DNA of 64,000 nucleotides from Ulvibacter litoralis (GCF_900102055.1 NZ_FNBA01000002.1:248001-312000), one strand, 5' to 3'. Shown: positions 26,101 to 34,867, numbered from the stretch's first letter. Made by a program: numbers and translations. Notes: generated by a model not told the origin, from the sequence alone.

Positions 26101-26383
26101 ATTGCTGAATCGCCACAGCTCCAATGGATGATGTTGCTTCATTATCAAAAATAGGTCTCCATTTAATTCCGCCACTTTCCGACTTCCACAAACCTCCAGA
26201 AGCAGTTCCAACGTATATAATCTTTGGGTCTTTCGTCACGACATCAATGGCAGTAACTCGGCCAGACATTCCGCCAGGCCCTATGTTTCTCGGTTTTAAA
26301 TCTTTTAAAAGATCCATTGAAATATCTTGAGAAAATAGCGTAGAAGAGATGCAGAGAAGCATCAGAAGGAGTCGTTTTTTCAT
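23180..26383 (-). CDS. Large secreted BNR/VPS10-type beta-propeller protein
   Basis: The 1067-residue exported protein has a signal peptide (1-18) and about 750 residues of sortilin/BNR-type propeller repeats, with many copies of the S-x-D-G-G-x-x-W form (SLDGGKNWELMG, TIDGGKTWTKI, THDGGETWEQR). A lower-complexity acidic, Glu/Asp-rich insert sits at about 800-820. A C-terminal part follows with the beta motif GTYQVSIEHNGVVSKNKIEV and a helical tail. Flavobacterial relatives are annotated as glycosyl hydrolases, but no catalytic acid can be identified with confidence. The role may be carbohydrate or peptide binding. It is a single gene, divergent from the vWA gene. Confidence 0.85.
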   Translation of the reverse strand: MKKRLLLMLLCISSTLFSQDISMDLLKDLKPRNIGPGGMSGRVTAIDVVTKDPKIIYVGTASGGLWKSESGGIKWRPIFDNEATSSIGAVAIQQSNPSVIWAGTGEGNPRNSLNGGYGIYKSLDGGKNWELMGLEKTRHIHRIIIDPTNPNIIYAGAIGSPWGEHPERGVFKTIDGGKTWTKILFTNNKSGVADMVMDPTNPNKLLVAMWEHKRDPWFFKSGGEGSGLFVTHDGGETWEQRTDTDGLPKGELGRIGIAIAASKPNIVYALVEAKKNALYKSEDGGFTFKKVNDNDDIGNRPFYYSEIYVDPENENRVYSVFTYVNVSEDGGKKFTQLMPAYGVDNGVHPDHHAWWIHPTDGSFMMDGNDGGLNITHDGGASWRFIGNLPVAQFYHINVDNDFPYNVYGGMQDNGSWRGPAYVWKSQGIRNDYWQEISFGDGFDVISDPDDSRYGWSMSQQGYVSRFDYLTGNNYTVRPTHPDPNVKLRFNWNAAINIDPFSSHTIYFGSQYVHKSLDKGLTWKVISPDLTTNDPEKQKQSESGGLTLDATGAENHTTILVLEPSPVEQNMLWAGTDDGKVHYTQNGGTTWIDVSNNLKGLPSGSWIVQIKASNKNKGEALLVANDYRRFNYTPYAYRTTNYGKTWTRIVKEGDALSFALCIVEDPIEKNLLFLGTDDGLYVSINAGTSWKKWTHGFPTVSVKDLVIHPREHDLVIGTFGRAAWVLDDIRPLRAIAKNKSVLASDMQLFDPPTAYQAAYQQPTGSRFGADAIFNGENRGYGAALSYYFQKKATPKTNSEDETEPESEDDTDVSEEKDTASKDSIYLKIYDGTRLIRTLKKKAPDSTGIYKWRWNMEEAGVDRPSRKIRERKNEPRGTPVKPGTYQVSIEHNGVVSKNKIEVKSDPRLQVSKKAIDDSYNASKKLEKMAQTVADAVAQLVESKNTVEEFNKKLTKEDKIKYKEELKLGKEIIKNIDGVIALYIGKEDKRQGITRNAEVTVLQRLRTAGQYSTSRPNGLTQTETILQKQAEDAFNEAIVKTNDFFASEWTQYRLTLEKIELSPFKNTKTF

Positions 26384-26472
26384 GGTTTCAAAATGGAATT
26401 AATTAAAAATTAGTTGTGAATTTTTAAAGTTACTAAAATGTTTCAGAAGGCAATTCATAAATGGATGTTAAC

Positions 26473-26512
26473 TACTCTAGAAATACATTTAAAATGTAGT
26501 AATTTTAGAGTA
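26473..26512. promoter_or_regulatory. 40-bp inverted repeat ending at the start codon of the vWA gene
   Basis: TACTCTA (26473-26479) pairs with TAGAGTA (26506-26512), and TACATTT pairs with AAATGTA in the middle, with AAA/TTT between them. The last base is the A of the ATG. It may be an operator or a 5' hairpin that blocks initiation. Confidence 0.6.
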
Positions 26513-27651
26513 TGAAGAAGAAAACTGGACGTACGGGCTTTGTTTTTACAAAACACACCCCAAAAGAGCAATCTCCTTTCGAGAAACTTTTCGAAATATT
26601 TCAAGAATTGATTACACATACTTCTGGCGATTTTGATGAAGCGATCGATTGGTTACGTGAGTTGGATAAGGAATACAAACTCACTACTCCCGAATATACC
26701 ATTGACGATTTTATAGAAGAACTTAAACAGAAAGGATTTATTCGTGAAGAATTTCGTCCCGACGGAAAAGGACATGGGGATGGAAAAGGTAAAAGTAGCA
26801 TCACTGAAAAATTAGAAAGATCCCTTCGGAAGCGTGCTTTAGAGCAGATTTTTGGAAAGCTCAAACGTAGCGGTGCTGGAAATCACAGAACCAAACAAAC
26901 GGGGCGCGGTGATGAAAAATCGGGTGAGTTTCGAGACTATCAATTTGGAGATTCCCTGTCGCATATTTCAATGACGGAAAGCCTAAAAAACGCACAAGTC
27001 AATCACGGAATCGACGGATTTTCATTAACCGAAAATGATTTGGTGGTAGAAGAAACGACCTTCAAAGCACAAATGAGTACGGTGCTTATGATCGATATTA
27101 GTCATAGTATGATTTTGTACGGAGAAGATCGCATTACGCCTGCAAAAAAAGTGGCGATGGCACTTTCCGAATTAATAACAACACGCTATCCTAAGGATAC
27201 TTTAGATATTTTGGTATTTGGGAATGATGCGTGGCCTATTAAAATTAAAGATTTACCGTATTTAAATGTCGGTCCGTACCATACCAATACGGTTGCAGGA
27301 TTGCAATTGGCAATGGATATGTTGCGTAGAAAGCGAAATACCAACAAACAAATATTTATGATTACCGACGGAAAACCAAGTTGCTTGCGACTTCCCGACG
27401 GCCAATACTATAAAAATAGCAACGGACTAGATCCCTATATCGTAAATAAATGCTACGATATGGCATCACAAGCTAGAAAGTTACACATTCCTATCACCAC
27501 GTTTATGATTGCAAGCGATCCTTATTTACAACAATTTGTAGATAACTTTACGGAAGCAAATCAAGGAAAAGCGTTTTACACAGGTTTGCAAGGATTAGGA
27601 GAAATGATTTTTACCGACTATGAAACCAATCGGAAGAAAAGGCTTCGGTAA
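26512..27651 (+). CDS. von Willebrand factor type A domain protein
   Basis: The 379-residue cytoplasmic protein has a charged N-terminal region (1-180) with predicted helices. A vWA domain follows at about 188-360 with the metal-ion-dependent adhesion motif DISHS (D195-S199) and the later FMITDGKPSCLRL. vWA proteins of this type form pairs with MoxR-type AAA ATPases, as in magnesium-chelatase-like chaperone systems. The AAA gene follows 88 bases downstream. In most known cases the ATPase gene comes first; here the order is reversed. A large inverted repeat abuts its start codon. Confidence 0.9.
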   Translation: MKKKTGRTGFVFTKHTPKEQSPFEKLFEIFQELITHTSGDFDEAIDWLRELDKEYKLTTPEYTIDDFIEELKQKGFIREEFRPDGKGHGDGKGKSSITEKLERSLRKRALEQIFGKLKRSGAGNHRTKQTGRGDEKSGEFRDYQFGDSLSHISMTESLKNAQVNHGIDGFSLTENDLVVEETTFKAQMSTVLMIDISHSMILYGEDRITPAKKVAMALSELITTRYPKDTLDILVFGNDAWPIKIKDLPYLNVGPYHTNTVAGLQLAMDMLRRKRNTNKQIFMITDGKPSCLRLPDGQYYKNSNGLDPYIVNKCYDMASQARKLHIPITTFMIASDPYLQQFVDNFTEANQGKAFYTGLQGLGEMIFTDYETNRKKRLR

Positions 27652-27739
27652 GCAATAAAAGAAGTATAAAATAGAGAGTATGTGACGACAATTAGCCATT
27701 GTCTTATTTATTCTGAATGAGTTCTGAAAAGAAAAACAT

Positions 27740-29203
27740 ATGAAAATTGAAAACATTAATACGTTTGGCGAATTAAAAGCCGCCGGATTTGAATACAAAT
27801 CAGTTAAAGAAGAATTACGTAGAAATCTGCTTCAAAAATTGATGAAGAAGGAAACTACTTTTGAAGGAATTCACGGCTACGAATTTACAGTGATTCCTGA
27901 ATTAGAACGCGCTATTCTTTCAAAACACAATATCAATTTGTTGGGATTACGCGGACAAGCAAAAACACGTTTGGCACGGCAAATGCTTCGACTTTTAGAC
28001 GAATATATACCTTTAGTAGAAGGCAGTGAAATTAACGATGATCCTTTTAAACCAATTTCTAGATTTGCAAAAAATCTACTTTCAGAAAAAGGAGACGATA
28101 CGCCCATTACGTGGTTGCATCGGGACGACCGTTTTTCAGAAAAATTAGCGACACCCGATGTAACAGTAGCCGATTTAATTGGAGATGTAGATCCTATAAA
28201 AGCTGCTAATTTAAAATTGACGTATGCCGACGATCGTGTGATTCACTTCGGAATGATTCCGCGAGCGAATCGATGTATTTTCGTAATTAATGAATTACCC
28301 GATTTACAAGCAAGAATTCAAGTTGCCTTGTTTAATATTTTACAAGAAGGCGATGTTCAAATTCGTGGATTTAGCATGCGATTACCGTTGGATATTCAAT
28401 TTGTATTTACTGCAAATCCTGAAGACTACACGAATCGTGGAAGTATTGTAACACCATTAAAAGATCGTATTGGGTCTCAAATTTTAACGCATTATCCTGA
28501 AAATTTAGAAATTGCCCGTACCATTACGCAGCAAGAAACAATGGAAGCTGCTTCAGAAAAAAAGCATGTCTATGTTCCAGAGTTGGCAAAAGATATTATA
28601 GAACAAATTAGTTTTGAAGCACGTGAGAGTGAGTTTATCGATGCTAAAAGTGGGGTAAGTGCACGTTTAAGTATTACTGCTTTTCAGAATTTATTAAGCA
28701 CAGCAGAACGTCGTGCGTTACAAAATGGTAATGAAAAGACGACCGTTCGTTTGGGTGATTTTATCGGGATTATTCCAGCGATTACAGGGAAAGTTGAATT
28801 GGTGTACGAAGGCGAGCAGGAGGGAGCATCTCAAGTAGCGCAGCAGTTAATTGCTGATGCAGTAAAGGTTCAGTTTTTGGAATACTTTCCGAAGATTGAA
28901 AAATTGCAAAAAGAGAATGAACCAGATCCATATACCGACCTAGTGGCTTGGTTTTTTGAAGAAAGTGGTTTTGAATTGTTAGATTCATTAACCGATACAG
29001 AATACAAAGCCGCATTGGATAGAATAGAACCCTTGGAGCGATTGTTAAAATTGTACCAACCAGATTTGGAAGCTGAAGATCGTTATTTCTATAAAGAATT
29101 TATTCTATGGGCATTGGTCGAGTTCCGAAAATTGAGCAAGTATAACTTAGGGGACGGCTTGCACTTTAAAGATGTTTACGGAAGCTACATCCAAGATTTA
29201 TAA
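27740..29203 (+). CDS. MoxR/magnesium-chelatase-type AAA ATPase
   Basis: The 487-residue protein has an AAA+ core with Walker A GLRGQAKT (69-76) and a Walker B-like CIFVINELPDL, in which the usual DE is NE. The sensor segment VFTANPEDYTNRG and the arginine-finger region LKDRIGSQILTHYP follow. A helical C-terminal region (about 350-487) comes last. Together with the vWA protein before it, it resembles a chaperone that remodels or inserts a cofactor in a target enzyme. The target is not evident. The following terminator separates it from the LysM gene. Confidence 0.88.
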   Translation: MKIENINTFGELKAAGFEYKSVKEELRRNLLQKLMKKETTFEGIHGYEFTVIPELERAILSKHNINLLGLRGQAKTRLARQMLRLLDEYIPLVEGSEINDDPFKPISRFAKNLLSEKGDDTPITWLHRDDRFSEKLATPDVTVADLIGDVDPIKAANLKLTYADDRVIHFGMIPRANRCIFVINELPDLQARIQVALFNILQEGDVQIRGFSMRLPLDIQFVFTANPEDYTNRGSIVTPLKDRIGSQILTHYPENLEIARTITQQETMEAASEKKHVYVPELAKDIIEQISFEARESEFIDAKSGVSARLSITAFQNLLSTAERRALQNGNEKTTVRLGDFIGIIPAITGKVELVYEGEQEGASQVAQQLIADAVKVQFLEYFPKIEKLQKENEPDPYTDLVAWFFEESGFELLDSLTDTEYKAALDRIEPLERLLKLYQPDLEAEDRYFYKEFILWALVEFRKLSKYNLGDGLHFKDVYGSYIQDL

Positions 29204-29209
29204 AAAAGG

Positions 29210-29247
29210 AAACGGTCTAAAAAGCAGTAATTTTTTAGACCGTTTTT
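29210..29247. terminator. Bidirectional terminator
   Basis: AAACGGTCTAAAAA (29210-29223) and TTTTTAGACCGTTT (29232-29245) form a 14-bp stem with a T run on either side. It separates the convergent AAA ATPase and LysM genes. Confidence 0.9.
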
Positions 29248-29261
29248 ATACTTAAAGTGTA

Positions 29262-29639
29262 TTATAGATTTGGAATCACCAACTCTTGTCCTGGATGAAT
29301 TACATCAGGATTGCTTAAAATATTTTTATTTGCTTCAAAAATCGCTTTATACTTCATAGGATCTTTGTAGTAATGTTTTGCTATTTTACTTAAAGATTCA
29401 CCTCCAGCTACAGTGTGACGATGAAAAACAGACTCATCAGCCACTTTAATGTCTGCCATAATATCTGTTGGGTTTTCACCACCAACTTTTTTAATTTCGT
29501 CCCAAAGTAAGTTCTTTTCGTACGGAGTATTTGCAGTTCCCCATACTTTTAACTGTCCGCCTTCTTCTTTTACATCTCCGTTCTGAATGTTTAAATTTTC
29601 TCCTAAATCTAATACAGACTGATATTTTGCTTTAATCAT
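29262..29639 (-). CDS. lysM: BON-LysM domain protein (YgaU-like)
   Basis: The 125-residue protein combines an N-terminal BON-like region (about 1-65) with the segment LKVWGTANTPYEKNLLWDEI. A C-terminal LysM domain at about 75-124 has TVAGGESLSKIAKHYYKD and HPGQELVIPN. No signal peptide is visible. The layout matches the small LysM proteins called LysM or YgaU, known in E. coli as a potassium-binding protein. The name is an assignment by family. A single gene. Confidence 0.85.
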   Translation of the reverse strand: MIKAKYQSVLDLGENLNIQNGDVKEEGGQLKVWGTANTPYEKNLLWDEIKKVGGENPTDIMADIKVADESVFHRHTVAGGESLSKIAKHYYKDPMKYKAIFEANKNILSNPDVIHPGQELVIPNL

Positions 29640-29782
29640 TTTAATTCGTTTTATTGTTATTGAACTTAAAGATACAAAATATGTGCCTTCCTTTTTCTTC
29701 CGAGGTATTAATTAAATGTCAATATTTGTATTTTCGATGTTTAGCTTGTTATAAGCGGTGTGTGGTCGGTTTTCAGCATCTT

Positions 29783-30454
29783 CTAAAGATGGTTTTGAGA
29801 GAGATATCGATGTGTAATTAATTCTTCTTTTGAATGTATCTCAATGCTTTTTCCTTCAGAAATAACGATGTTTTTTGTGGTAGTTTGCAATACATCATCA
29901 AAATAATGATCGGTAAGAATAATACCTTTAGTGGGTTTTAGCCTTTCTAAAAATAGTTTAATCTCTTCTTTGTGCAATGGTTCAATCATTGAGAAAGGTT
30001 CGTCCAATAACAAAAAGGGATGGTCTAAATTTCCAATGAGGATAACTTCAAAGTATCGTAATTCTCCTAACGATAAATCACCCACTCGTTTTGCGGCTAT
30101 TTTGGCGATACTCGGATTGTAAAACACAGCGTCTTGTTTTTCTTGTGTGTAAAAATACATCGGGATTACATCGCGCACTCTTACATGCTTCGGAATAAAG
30201 GAACTTTGTGGGAGATAGGCTATTTGCTGTTTTAAAATGATTTCTTCGGAAGAAACCGAAACTCCATTGATGCTTAACTCTAAGCGATCCGCTTTCAGTG
30301 TTCCAAAAATAAGCTTGAGAAGTGTTGACTTTCCGCAGCCATTCTTTCCGAAAACACCTAAAATATCGCCCGTTTTACAGCTAAAAGAGACTTCTTTTAA
30401 AATCTCCTTAGATCCAAACGATTTGGTCGCATTATATAAGTCTAAGATCGCCAA
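29783..30454 (-). CDS. ABC transporter ATP-binding subunit
   Basis: The 223-residue ATPase has Walker A GVFGKNGCGKST (33-44), Q-loop ending AYLPQS, signature LSLGELRYFE (about 131) and Walker B FLLLDEPFSM (about 149), followed by an H-loop in ILTDHYFDDV. Its start lies 23 bases inside the previous gene, a small membrane protein that probably is its transmembrane partner. It is the last of a three-gene operon. The substrate is unknown. Confidence 0.87.
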   Translation of the reverse strand: MAILDLYNATKSFGSKEILKEVSFSCKTGDILGVFGKNGCGKSTLLKLIFGTLKADRLELSINGVSVSSEEIILKQQIAYLPQSSFIPKHVRVRDVIPMYFYTQEKQDAVFYNPSIAKIAAKRVGDLSLGELRYFEVILIGNLDHPFLLLDEPFSMIEPLHKEEIKLFLERLKPTKGIILTDHYFDDVLQTTTKNIVISEGKSIEIHSKEELITHRYLSQNHL

Positions 30455-30752
30455 AAATGAAATTTATAAGAATGAGAAGAATCACTACGATAGGAATTCC
30501 GATAAAAGTATTAAATACAAAAGCGGATTTGAATAACTTCCATTTCGTATATCCTAGATTGTAATAAAAATAGAATTCTTGTTTTTTTACGATGTTGAAT
30601 ACTACTAACCCAACTGGAATTCCTGCGATTATAAATAGAGCAAAAGCTATAAAAGGCCCAAAAATAATAGCACAAAGCACTGTAAACACTAGTACAAACG
30701 GAAGTATCCCTTTGTAAAAATGCCACAGTGCTCTGTAAGGTGTTTTAGTCAT
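30432..30752 (-). CDS. Small membrane protein, probable ABC partner
   Basis: The 106-residue protein has three hydrophobic segments (about residues 17-36, 36-53 and 78-100) with a soluble loop holding EFYFYYNLGYTKWKLFKSA. It is not a recognised domain. Its start overlaps the stop of the amidohydrolase gene by eight bases, and its end overlaps the ATPase start, so all three are translated together. It is much smaller than a normal ABC permease, which suggests that it works as an oligomer or as an accessory. Not assigned by homology. Confidence 0.8.
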   Translation of the reverse strand: MTKTPYRALWHFYKGILPFVLVFTVLCAIIFGPFIAFALFIIAGIPVGLVVFNIVKKQEFYFYYNLGYTKWKLFKSAFVFNTFIGIPIVVILLILINFIFGDLRLI

Positions 30753-33700
30753 GACTTACATGACATCCACAACCTCCGTACATAAAGCTATTGGTTTCTT
30801 CGTGCCAAGGAAATGCTTCATTCGATTTTTCTGTTTCCCAATAAAATGTAGCACGTTCCTTAGGATAGTAGCCCATTTCATTCATTGTTTTAGCGTCGTA
30901 GATACGTCCGTTGCTAATTACTTTTTCAATGTATTGGGTGTTTTCGATGTCTTCTAAAGGATTTTCAGAAAGAATTAATAAATCGGCAAGTTTTCCAACT
31001 TCTATCGATCCAATATCGCTTCCTGCACCAATGTAGTTAGCAGCATTGATGGTGGCAGCTTTTAGAGCTTCGTGAGGAGTCATTCCTCCTTGTACTAACA
31101 TCCAAGTTTCCCAATGTGCTCCGAGTCCTTGTAGTTGTCCGTGAGCTCCCATATTCACTTTTACGCCTGCATCGCTAAGTTTTTTGGTGGTATTTGACAC
31201 TAAAATGTGACCATTTTCATATTCTTTTTGTGGCGCTTTGTTTCTATGTCTTGTTCTGCTGTCAATAATACCTCTTGGAGTGAAGTTTAATAGTTTTTCA
31301 TTTTCCCAAACATTGTCACGTTCGTAGTAAAAATACTCTCCATTTAATCCACCATAATTAACAATAAGAGTAGGAGTGTAGCCTACATTACTATGGCTCC
31401 ATAATTCTAAAACATCTTTGTAAACAGGAGCTACCGGAATGTTATGTTCTACGCCTGTATGCCCGTCAATAACCATAGTGAGATTGTGGAAAAATGTAGA
31501 GCCACCTTCAGGAACAACATTTATATTTAATTCGCGCGCAGCTTGCAATACCTGTTGGCGCTGATCACGGCGCGGTTGATTGTAGCTTTTTACACTCTTA
31601 GCTCCAAATGCTTTGGTTCGTCTAATGTTACTTCTCGCATCGTCAAGACTATTAATTACAGCTTTAAAATCTCCATCGGCACCATATAGAATAAAACCGG
31701 TTGAGTATAACCTTGGACCAATTAATCCACCAGCTTTTTGTAATTCTGATAAGGAAAATACAGTTTCTGTGTTGGCTGAAGGATCATGCGATGTCGTCAC
31801 TCCAAAGGCTAGGTTCGTCATGAACTGCCAGTTGTTTTGAACGGTAAGTCCAGAACGAAACGCCCCAATATGTGCATGCGCATCTACCATTCCTGGCATT
31901 ACTGTTTTACCCGCGGCTAGATATATTTTTGCGGTATGAGGAATAGGCATTTCTGATGCTTTTCCAATTTTGATAATGACATTGTCTTTAATTAGAATAT
32001 TTCCATCTTCAATGACTTCGTCACCATTCATTGTAATAATTCGGGCGTTAGCAATGGCTACAAGTCCGGAAGGCTTATCTACAGGAGCAGTAAGTCCAAT
32101 TTTAATTCCTTGTTTTGTTAGCTCCGGAATGGTTTCAGGAGAACCAGCTAAAAATGTAAATCGATTCTTGATATCGTTACTGAAGTATTCATCGCCTAAG
32201 GTCCACATTATTTTGTCACTGTTTGGTGACCAATGTAAGTTGATACCGGCATCTTCGGCTATTTTAGAAACAGGAACTGATTTTGAGTTGTTGTCGAGAT
32301 CTATGGTTTTTCCGTTAAGAACCAAGGGAGCTATATATACTTTATGAAGATTTGAAAAAGCGATCCATTTATTGTCAGGACTTGGCACCAAACGATTTCC
32401 GTATTTAGACGTAAGGTGTGTTCTTTCGTCGTTTCCTTGTAGATTTATACTAATTAAGCTTTTTGTGTTTTCTCCGAAATATGTTCCTCCCAATTGCAAG
32501 AAAATTCGGTTTCCATCGGCAGTATAGGTTGGGTATTCACCTTTGTCGGTTAGTTTTGTTTCTTTTCCTGAAGAAAGATGCATTGTATAAATACCAGGGT
32601 TTTTAGTAAAAGTGAACCCTTGATCTGTATTTCCTTTTTCTTTTCTGAACACAATTGATTGTCCGTTAGGAGCGTAAGAAGGTGTTCTGTAAATTGCTTT
32701 TGAAGTTGTAATTTTTGTAGGTATTCCTCCAGCTGAAGGAATCGTATAAATAGCACCTTTTTCAAGATCGTTCCAAGTTACATATACAATTTCATTTCCG
32801 TTTGGAGAAAATTGAGGTTCAAATTCAAAATCGGTCTCTGATGTTAATCGTTGTGGTGTTCCGTTTGGCAATTCTTTTTTCCATAAATATCCTAAGGCTT
32901 GGAAGAGTATTGTATTTCCGTCGGGAGAAGTAACGGCATGCCGAATCATTTTTGGTGTAAAAGTTTCTCTTTCAATAGGAGTATTAAAGTGAACTGTTTC
33001 CGCAATATCGATGGCAACATTTACTGTAAAAGGAATTTCAGTAACAGCAAGTGTACTTGTGTTTAATTTTTGAATTTTACCACCACTCCAAAAAACGATT
33101 TCAATATTATTAGGCATCCAGTTAAAATTTGGATACACGCCAAAAATAGCCCAAGCTTCTTGTTGATCTTTACTTAATTGATCGTAAACAGGCCATTCTT
33201 CACCCGTTTCCAAATCATGAATATAAAGTACTGTTTTCTCACGAACACGTTTAACAAACGCTAACTTTTTACCGTCTCGAGATACTGTTGGTCTTGCAGC
33301 ACCTCCTGGACCTCCAGTGATCGTTTCTGTTTCACCAGTTTCAAAGTCATAACGTTTTACAACATAAATCTGCTTGTTAGGATCTTTGTTGTATTGAAAA
33401 TAACCGCCTGGATACATGTCTTCACTGTAGTAAAGGTATTTTCCGTCGGGAGAAACAAAAGGTTCATTTACATCTTGTTGATCATTTTTACGTTCGGTAA
33501 GTTGTAAGCCACTTCCACCAGTAATATGGTATTGCCACATCTCTCCAGCACCTAAGCTACGTCCAGAAGAAAAGTGCTTCCGAGCGATAAGTCCGTTTCC
33601 GTCAGGTGTCCAAGCAGCATTGTTTAGCAATCTGAAATCTTCTTTAGTGATTTGTTTTGCATTGCTTCCGTTAGCATCCATCACCCAAATGTTATCTCCA

Positions 33701-34041
33701 CCACCTGCGTCACTTGTAAATGAAATTTTAGAACCATCCGGACTAAAACGTGGTTGTATTTCGAAGGGAATCCCTTTCCGAAGTATTGTTGCTTTACCTC
33801 CTGTGATTGGCATGCTATAAATGTCGCCTAACATATCAAACACAATGGTTTGTCCGTTCGGACTTACATCTAGGTTCATCCAAGTACCTTCGTTTGTAGT
33901 AAAACTATGTTTTTTGTAGTTGAAATCTTTTCCAGGATTGGCAACTTCCCAAGAAGTGTTTTCTTCTTTTTTATCTTTCTTTTTTTGCGCGTAAGTTGCG
34001 GTTGAAAAAGTGATGAAAAGTAAAGCAAGTAGTATTCGCAT
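30745..34041 (-). CDS. TolB-like propeller plus amidohydrolase fusion
   Basis: The 1098-residue exported protein has a signal peptide (1-18, ending TATYAQ) and then a long series of PD40/TolB-type propeller repeats (about 50-640, many copies of SPDG or SPNG). An amidohydrolase-family TIM barrel (about 660-1060) ends the main fold. The barrel has the metal-binding HAH in VDAHAHIGAF (about 720), a segment with VEHNIPV, and further conserved histidines. The C-terminus MYGGCGCHVSHD is rich in Cys and His. The family probably hydrolyses imides, amides or peptides outside the cytoplasm; the substrate is unknown. It heads an operon with the ABC pair. Confidence 0.9.
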   Translation of the reverse strand: MRILLALLFITFSTATYAQKKKDKKEENTSWEVANPGKDFNYKKHSFTTNEGTWMNLDVSPNGQTIVFDMLGDIYSMPITGGKATILRKGIPFEIQPRFSPDGSKISFTSDAGGGDNIWVMDANGSNAKQITKEDFRLLNNAAWTPDGNGLIARKHFSSGRSLGAGEMWQYHITGGSGLQLTERKNDQQDVNEPFVSPDGKYLYYSEDMYPGGYFQYNKDPNKQIYVVKRYDFETGETETITGGPGGAARPTVSRDGKKLAFVKRVREKTVLYIHDLETGEEWPVYDQLSKDQQEAWAIFGVYPNFNWMPNNIEIVFWSGGKIQKLNTSTLAVTEIPFTVNVAIDIAETVHFNTPIERETFTPKMIRHAVTSPDGNTILFQALGYLWKKELPNGTPQRLTSETDFEFEPQFSPNGNEIVYVTWNDLEKGAIYTIPSAGGIPTKITTSKAIYRTPSYAPNGQSIVFRKEKGNTDQGFTFTKNPGIYTMHLSSGKETKLTDKGEYPTYTADGNRIFLQLGGTYFGENTKSLISINLQGNDERTHLTSKYGNRLVPSPDNKWIAFSNLHKVYIAPLVLNGKTIDLDNNSKSVPVSKIAEDAGINLHWSPNSDKIMWTLGDEYFSNDIKNRFTFLAGSPETIPELTKQGIKIGLTAPVDKPSGLVAIANARIITMNGDEVIEDGNILIKDNVIIKIGKASEMPIPHTAKIYLAAGKTVMPGMVDAHAHIGAFRSGLTVQNNWQFMTNLAFGVTTSHDPSANTETVFSLSELQKAGGLIGPRLYSTGFILYGADGDFKAVINSLDDARSNIRRTKAFGAKSVKSYNQPRRDQRQQVLQAARELNINVVPEGGSTFFHNLTMVIDGHTGVEHNIPVAPVYKDVLELWSHSNVGYTPTLIVNYGGLNGEYFYYERDNVWENEKLLNFTPRGIIDSRTRHRNKAPQKEYENGHILVSNTTKKLSDAGVKVNMGAHGQLQGLGAHWETWMLVQGGMTPHEALKAATINAANYIGAGSDIGSIEVGKLADLLILSENPLEDIENTQYIEKVISNGRIYDAKTMNEMGYYPKERATFYWETEKSNEAFPWHEETNSFMYGGCGCHVSHD

Positions 34042-34180
34042 AGCAGTCAGTTTTATTGAAAGCTAAAGATACTAAAATCGTTTTGTCCATTTAGTGTTTG
34101 TAAAAGATTAGTAAGAGATTTTAATTCCTTTTGCAAAGCTTTTATTCAAATGAAACGATTCAATACAACTGATTTACATC

Positions 34181-34399
34181 TTATTTTTTTACTTCGGAAA
34201 TTTCAGTATCATCCAATTCAAAAAACTCATTTACAGGTTTTTGAAATAATATTGATAGTTTTAGCGATAGAACCGTAGAAGGGACATACCTGTTTTTTTC
34301 AATTGAACTTATGGTTTGTCTTGAGACTCCAATTTTATGTGCAAGTTCTTCTTGCGTTAAGTTCAATATAGCCCGTTCAATTTTTAGTCTATTTCTCAT
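34181..34399 (-). CDS. XRE-family helix-turn-helix regulator
   Basis: The 72-residue protein is a single Cro/C1-type DNA-binding domain, with LTQEELAHKIGVSRQTISS as the helix-turn-helix and a short acidic tail. Small regulators of this kind often control their own operon and a membrane partner. Its start overlaps the stop codon of the upstream membrane-protein gene by four bases. Inverted sites suited to it lie upstream of that gene. Confidence 0.93.
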   Translation of the reverse strand: MRNRLKIERAILNLTQEELAHKIGVSRQTISSIEKNRYVPSTVLSLKLSILFQKPVNEFFELDDTEISEVKK

Positions 34400-34851
34400 T
34401 TATTGAATCGCTTTAATAGCTCAAAATAAAAAACTTGAATGCTCAGTAAAATCCATAATATTTGCCAATCTCCCATTCCATTAAAATGTTCTAATTGTTT
34501 ATCAAAAAGAGAACTTGCTATATAAGAGAATAGGGGATTTGTTAATGTGATTAGTACTCCGGCGATAAAGGCCAAGGCATAGGATTGCATTCTTAAATTC
34601 GTAATTAATTCATCTTCAATTTTTTCTTTTGAAATAGAAATAACCAACAAGCCTAAAAGCACGCCATACATTGCTGCTTTTTTTAAGTTGGGCGTATCAA
34701 TTGATAGTTTGATTCCGATGATAGAAACAACAGAAATTAAAATTATACCAACTCCAACCTTTTTGAAAGAATTGGGTAATTGGTATCTTTTTAATTTCTC
34801 AAGACTTTTCCGTTCGCATTCTAAAATTGATTTTAAATCCATGACTCTCAT
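34396..34851 (-). CDS. Four-helix membrane protein paired with the XRE regulator
   Basis: The 151-residue protein has a charged start, then about four membrane helices (28-47, 60-77, 89-110 and 130-146). No known domain is recognised. It overlaps the following XRE gene by four bases (ATGA). Such pairs are common in Firmicutes and Bacteroidota, and the membrane partner's role is unknown; it might sequester or sense for the regulator. A -7 box and an inverted repeat lie upstream. Confidence 0.83.
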   Translation of the reverse strand: MRVMDLKSILECERKSLEKLKRYQLPNSFKKVGVGIILISVVSIIGIKLSIDTPNLKKAAMYGVLLGLLVISISKEKIEDELITNLRMQSYALAFIAGVLITLTNPLFSYIASSLFDKQLEHFNGMGDWQILWILLSIQVFYFELLKRFNK

Positions 34852-34867
34852 TTAATGTTAAACAATA

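Noticed and set aside
34042-34180. TAnnTTTA boxes upstream of the amidohydrolase, BNR/VPS10 and M28 genes as promoters.
   Set aside because: They miss the final G of the TAnnTTTG consensus, and in A+T-rich DNA such near matches occur by chance; not listed as features.
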